A program made the translations under genes and the position numbers. The notes below the pieces were generated by a model. That model saw only the letters and a program-made list of their open reading frames with translations, had not been told where the DNA came from and made no database searches. A DNA stretch of 64,000 bases from Amycolatopsis arida (GTDB lineage Bacteria > Actinomycetota > Actinomycetes > Mycobacteriales > Pseudonocardiaceae). The DNA lies in the NCBI RefSeq assembly GCF_900115565.1, contig NZ_FOWW01000008.1, forward strand, positions 240,702-304,701. The letters run 5' to 3'. Positions 62,521 through 64,000 of the stretch are shown in pieces (the first letter of the stretch is position 1; the number at the start of each line of letters is the position of its first letter).

Positions 62521-62954
62521 GATCTCCCCCTGGAAGGAATGGCTGCACACGACGACACGACACAAGCGCCGGTCATGGTCCGTGCTGATGGCGAAGACTC
62601 CCACTTTAGCCGCAACGGTAAGGTCACTTGACCGTCGTGCGCAACCCCGGGATCCCGCCACACCATGCCGAATCTAGCTAGTTCGACACCGCTAGACAAG
62701 TGGGCTAAACCGTGCAGCGTTCCAGCTCAACCGAAAGGTAAGGTATGGGAGAGACTGAATCGGTGGGCTGCGCGGTGGTGCTCCGTCCGGGCAGTGGTTG
62801 ATGGTGAATGTTTGCGGGGGTTGGGCCGTTGGGGTGATTGTCTCTCCGTCGTTGTGTCGCGGATTTCGGTTTGCCCCTAGTGTCCCGGGTGTCGCCCAGG
62901 GGGTTATCGGGATCTCTGTCGGGGTGGGCGTAACGGGGAGGAATGTTGGTCCGA
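62521..62954. other. Divergent intergenic region before the RHS-repeat gene
   Basis: About 430 bases of lower-GC sequence between copy 2 of the propeller gene and the RHS gene. No ORF is convincing and no riboswitch was recognised. A short dyad GGTCACTTGACC lies near 62622. Promoters for both flanking genes must lie here. Confidence 0.45.
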
Positions 62955-64000
62955 ATGAGATACAGACCTGCGTGGGGCCTGGCACTGCGCGGAATGTCCA
63001 CCGCGGCGATCGCCGCGATCATCGCCACGGTGCCCGGTGTGGCGGTCCAGCCCGCGGTCGCGGCGGAACCGGAAGGCGGGCTGTCGGTGCCGTCCTCGGC
63101 GTGGGCCCCACCGGCCGAGCTGAACCGCACCCCGGCGGGCGGGGCCCCGCCGGGGCGTCCGTGGGGCGGTGAAGCCGGTGTGGCGTCGGTGCCCTGTGAC
63201 GAGAACGTCGCGACCGGGATCCTGCGGCAGTACCCGTTCGAGCGTTTCCCGGTGTCCGACCGCTCGGAACTGCTGGTCAACACCCATAACGGCAACGTGG
63301 TCATTACCGCGCGCGACCTGTCCATCCGGGGCACGGGCCAGAACCTGTCACTGAGCCACGTGTACAACAGCAAGTTGCCTGGCGCCGGTGCGTTCGGCAC
63401 CGGCTGGTCGCTCAACACCGGCCCGGATCTCGGGCTGACCTTCGATGGTGGGGACGTGGTGTTGCACGGCGAGTCCGGCTACTGCGCCCGCTACAGCGCC
63501 ACTGACGGGGGCGGCTACACCCCGGCGCCGGGTGTGCCCGCCGAACTCGAACGCCTGGACAACGGCAACTATGAGCTGACGTTCAACGACGACAAGGACG
63601 TCTGGATGTTCGACGCGCAGGGCTGGTTGCTGTCCCAGGCCGATCGCAACGACAACGTCAACACCGTGCGCTACACCAGTGCCGGCTTGTTGGCCTCGAT
63701 CACCGACTCGCAGGGCCGGGTCACCACCGTCGCCTACGACGACGCGGGGCGCATCACGAAGCTGACCGATCCGACCGGCACCACCGCCGGCTCCTATCGG
63801 TACAACCAGGCGGGGCAGTTGGCCGAGTACACCGATCGCGATGGTAAGACCACCTACCTGCAATACGACGCCGCGGGCAACCTCACCCTGCTCGAGGACC
63901 CCGCCCACAAGCGCACCCGCCTGCTCTACGACGGTTCCGACCGGGTCGTCGAGGTGCGCATCCCGGGTCGGTCGGGCACGTCGAACACCCGCTTCGACTA
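62955..64000 (+). CDS. Secreted RHS/YD-repeat protein (5' part; continues beyond the window)
   Basis: At least 348 residues, still open at base 64000. An export signal (WGLALRGMSTAAIAAIIATV, cut near VAA at 35-37) is followed by a linker and a domain with LLVNTHNGNVVITARDLSIR and SHVYNSKLPG. YD repeats begin near residue 240 (TVAYDDAGRITKLTDP, SYRYNQAGQLAEYTDRDGKT, LQYDAAGNLTLLEDP). RHS/YD proteins form a shell around a C-terminal toxin or act at the surface; the C-terminus is not in view. The start is uncertain: ATG 62955 is thirteen bases from GGGGAGG; ATG 62943 and TTG 62946 are in frame and closer. Confidence 0.88.
   Translation, partial: MRYRPAWGLALRGMSTAAIAAIIATVPGVAVQPAVAAEPEGGLSVPSSAWAPPAELNRTPAGGAPPGRPWGGEAGVASVPCDENVATGILRQYPFERFPVSDRSELLVNTHNGNVVITARDLSIRGTGQNLSLSHVYNSKLPGAGAFGTGWSLNTGPDLGLTFDGGDVVLHGESGYCARYSATDGGGYTPAPGVPAELERLDNGNYELTFNDDKDVWMFDAQGWLLSQADRNDNVNTVRYTSAGLLASITDSQGRVTTVAYDDAGRITKLTDPTGTTAGSYRYNQAGQLAEYTDRDGKTTYLQYDAAGNLTLLEDPAHKRTRLLYDGSDRVVEVRIPGRSGTSNTRFD

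Noticed and set aside
62622..62633. GGTCACTTGACC dyad as an operator
   Set aside because: Only five-base arms and no adjacent regulator; too weak to call.
62521..62954. Possible riboswitch (for example a cyclic-di-AMP type) before the RHS gene
   Set aside because: I could not match any conserved core or paired elements; only a short dyad is present.

Overview
This window is chromosomal DNA from a very GC-rich actinobacterium, most likely a member of the Pseudonocardiaceae (Amycolatopsis/Saccharomonospora type). This is inferred from codon use, GTG/TTG starts, an SsgA-family sporulation regulator, phosphatidylinositol-mannoside genes, and gene order that follows the Mycobacterium tuberculosis Rv2555c-Rv2614c stretch. 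No species can be named from the sequence alone.

Bases 1-45700 are a housekeeping backbone, mostly on the minus strand: alaS (3' end outside the window), two small membrane proteins, rarA, an SGNH hydrolase, a kinase-like protein, aspS, a LexA-controlled radical SAM protein interrupted by an intein, an alpha/beta hydrolase, a YibE/F membrane protein, a cyclophilin, an aminotransferase, a crotonase, rel, apt, secF-secD-yajC, ruvB-ruvA-ruvC, an exonuclease/phosphatase-like protein, yebC, pdxT, pdxS, an EF-G-like GTPase, a LemA-like protein, pimA-patA-pgsA, a HIT protein and thrS. Accessory cassettes interrupt it. Between pdxT and pdxS lie a gamma-family PLP enzyme with a divergent Lrp regulator, azlCD with a divergent XRE-cupin regulator, and a VapBC-like pair. 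Between pgsA and the HIT gene lies a MarR/YceI divergon with two clear operator palindromes.

Bases 45670-58935 form an exopolysaccharide locus placed directly upstream of thrS. It holds a flippase, a Wzc-like chain-length protein with a degenerate P-loop, a coupled CDP-alcohol phosphotransferase and cytidylyltransferase, a secreted beta-helix protein, a secreted beta-propeller/FnIII protein, two glycosyltransferases, an O-antigen-ligase/polymerase and a polyprenyl glycosylphosphotransferase. Together these could prime, extend, flip and polymerise a glycan and possibly add a phospho-alcohol group.

Bases 58936-64000 hold a minus-strand tRNA-Val(CAC) with a strong terminator, an SsgB-like gene, and a plus-strand tRNA-Gly(GCC)/Cys(GCA)/Val(GAC) cluster with a terminator. 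Beyond the tRNAs GC content drops. There lie a decayed M23 peptidase tail, a second copy of the propeller gene, and the start of an RHS/YD-repeat secreted protein that runs off the window.

The most notable points are: an intein inserted at an iron-sulfur cysteine of an SOS-regulated radical SAM protein; two propeller paralogs whose 3' ends each touch a gene fragment; the CDP-alcohol module in the polysaccharide locus; and a habit of short tandem repeats at gene ends.
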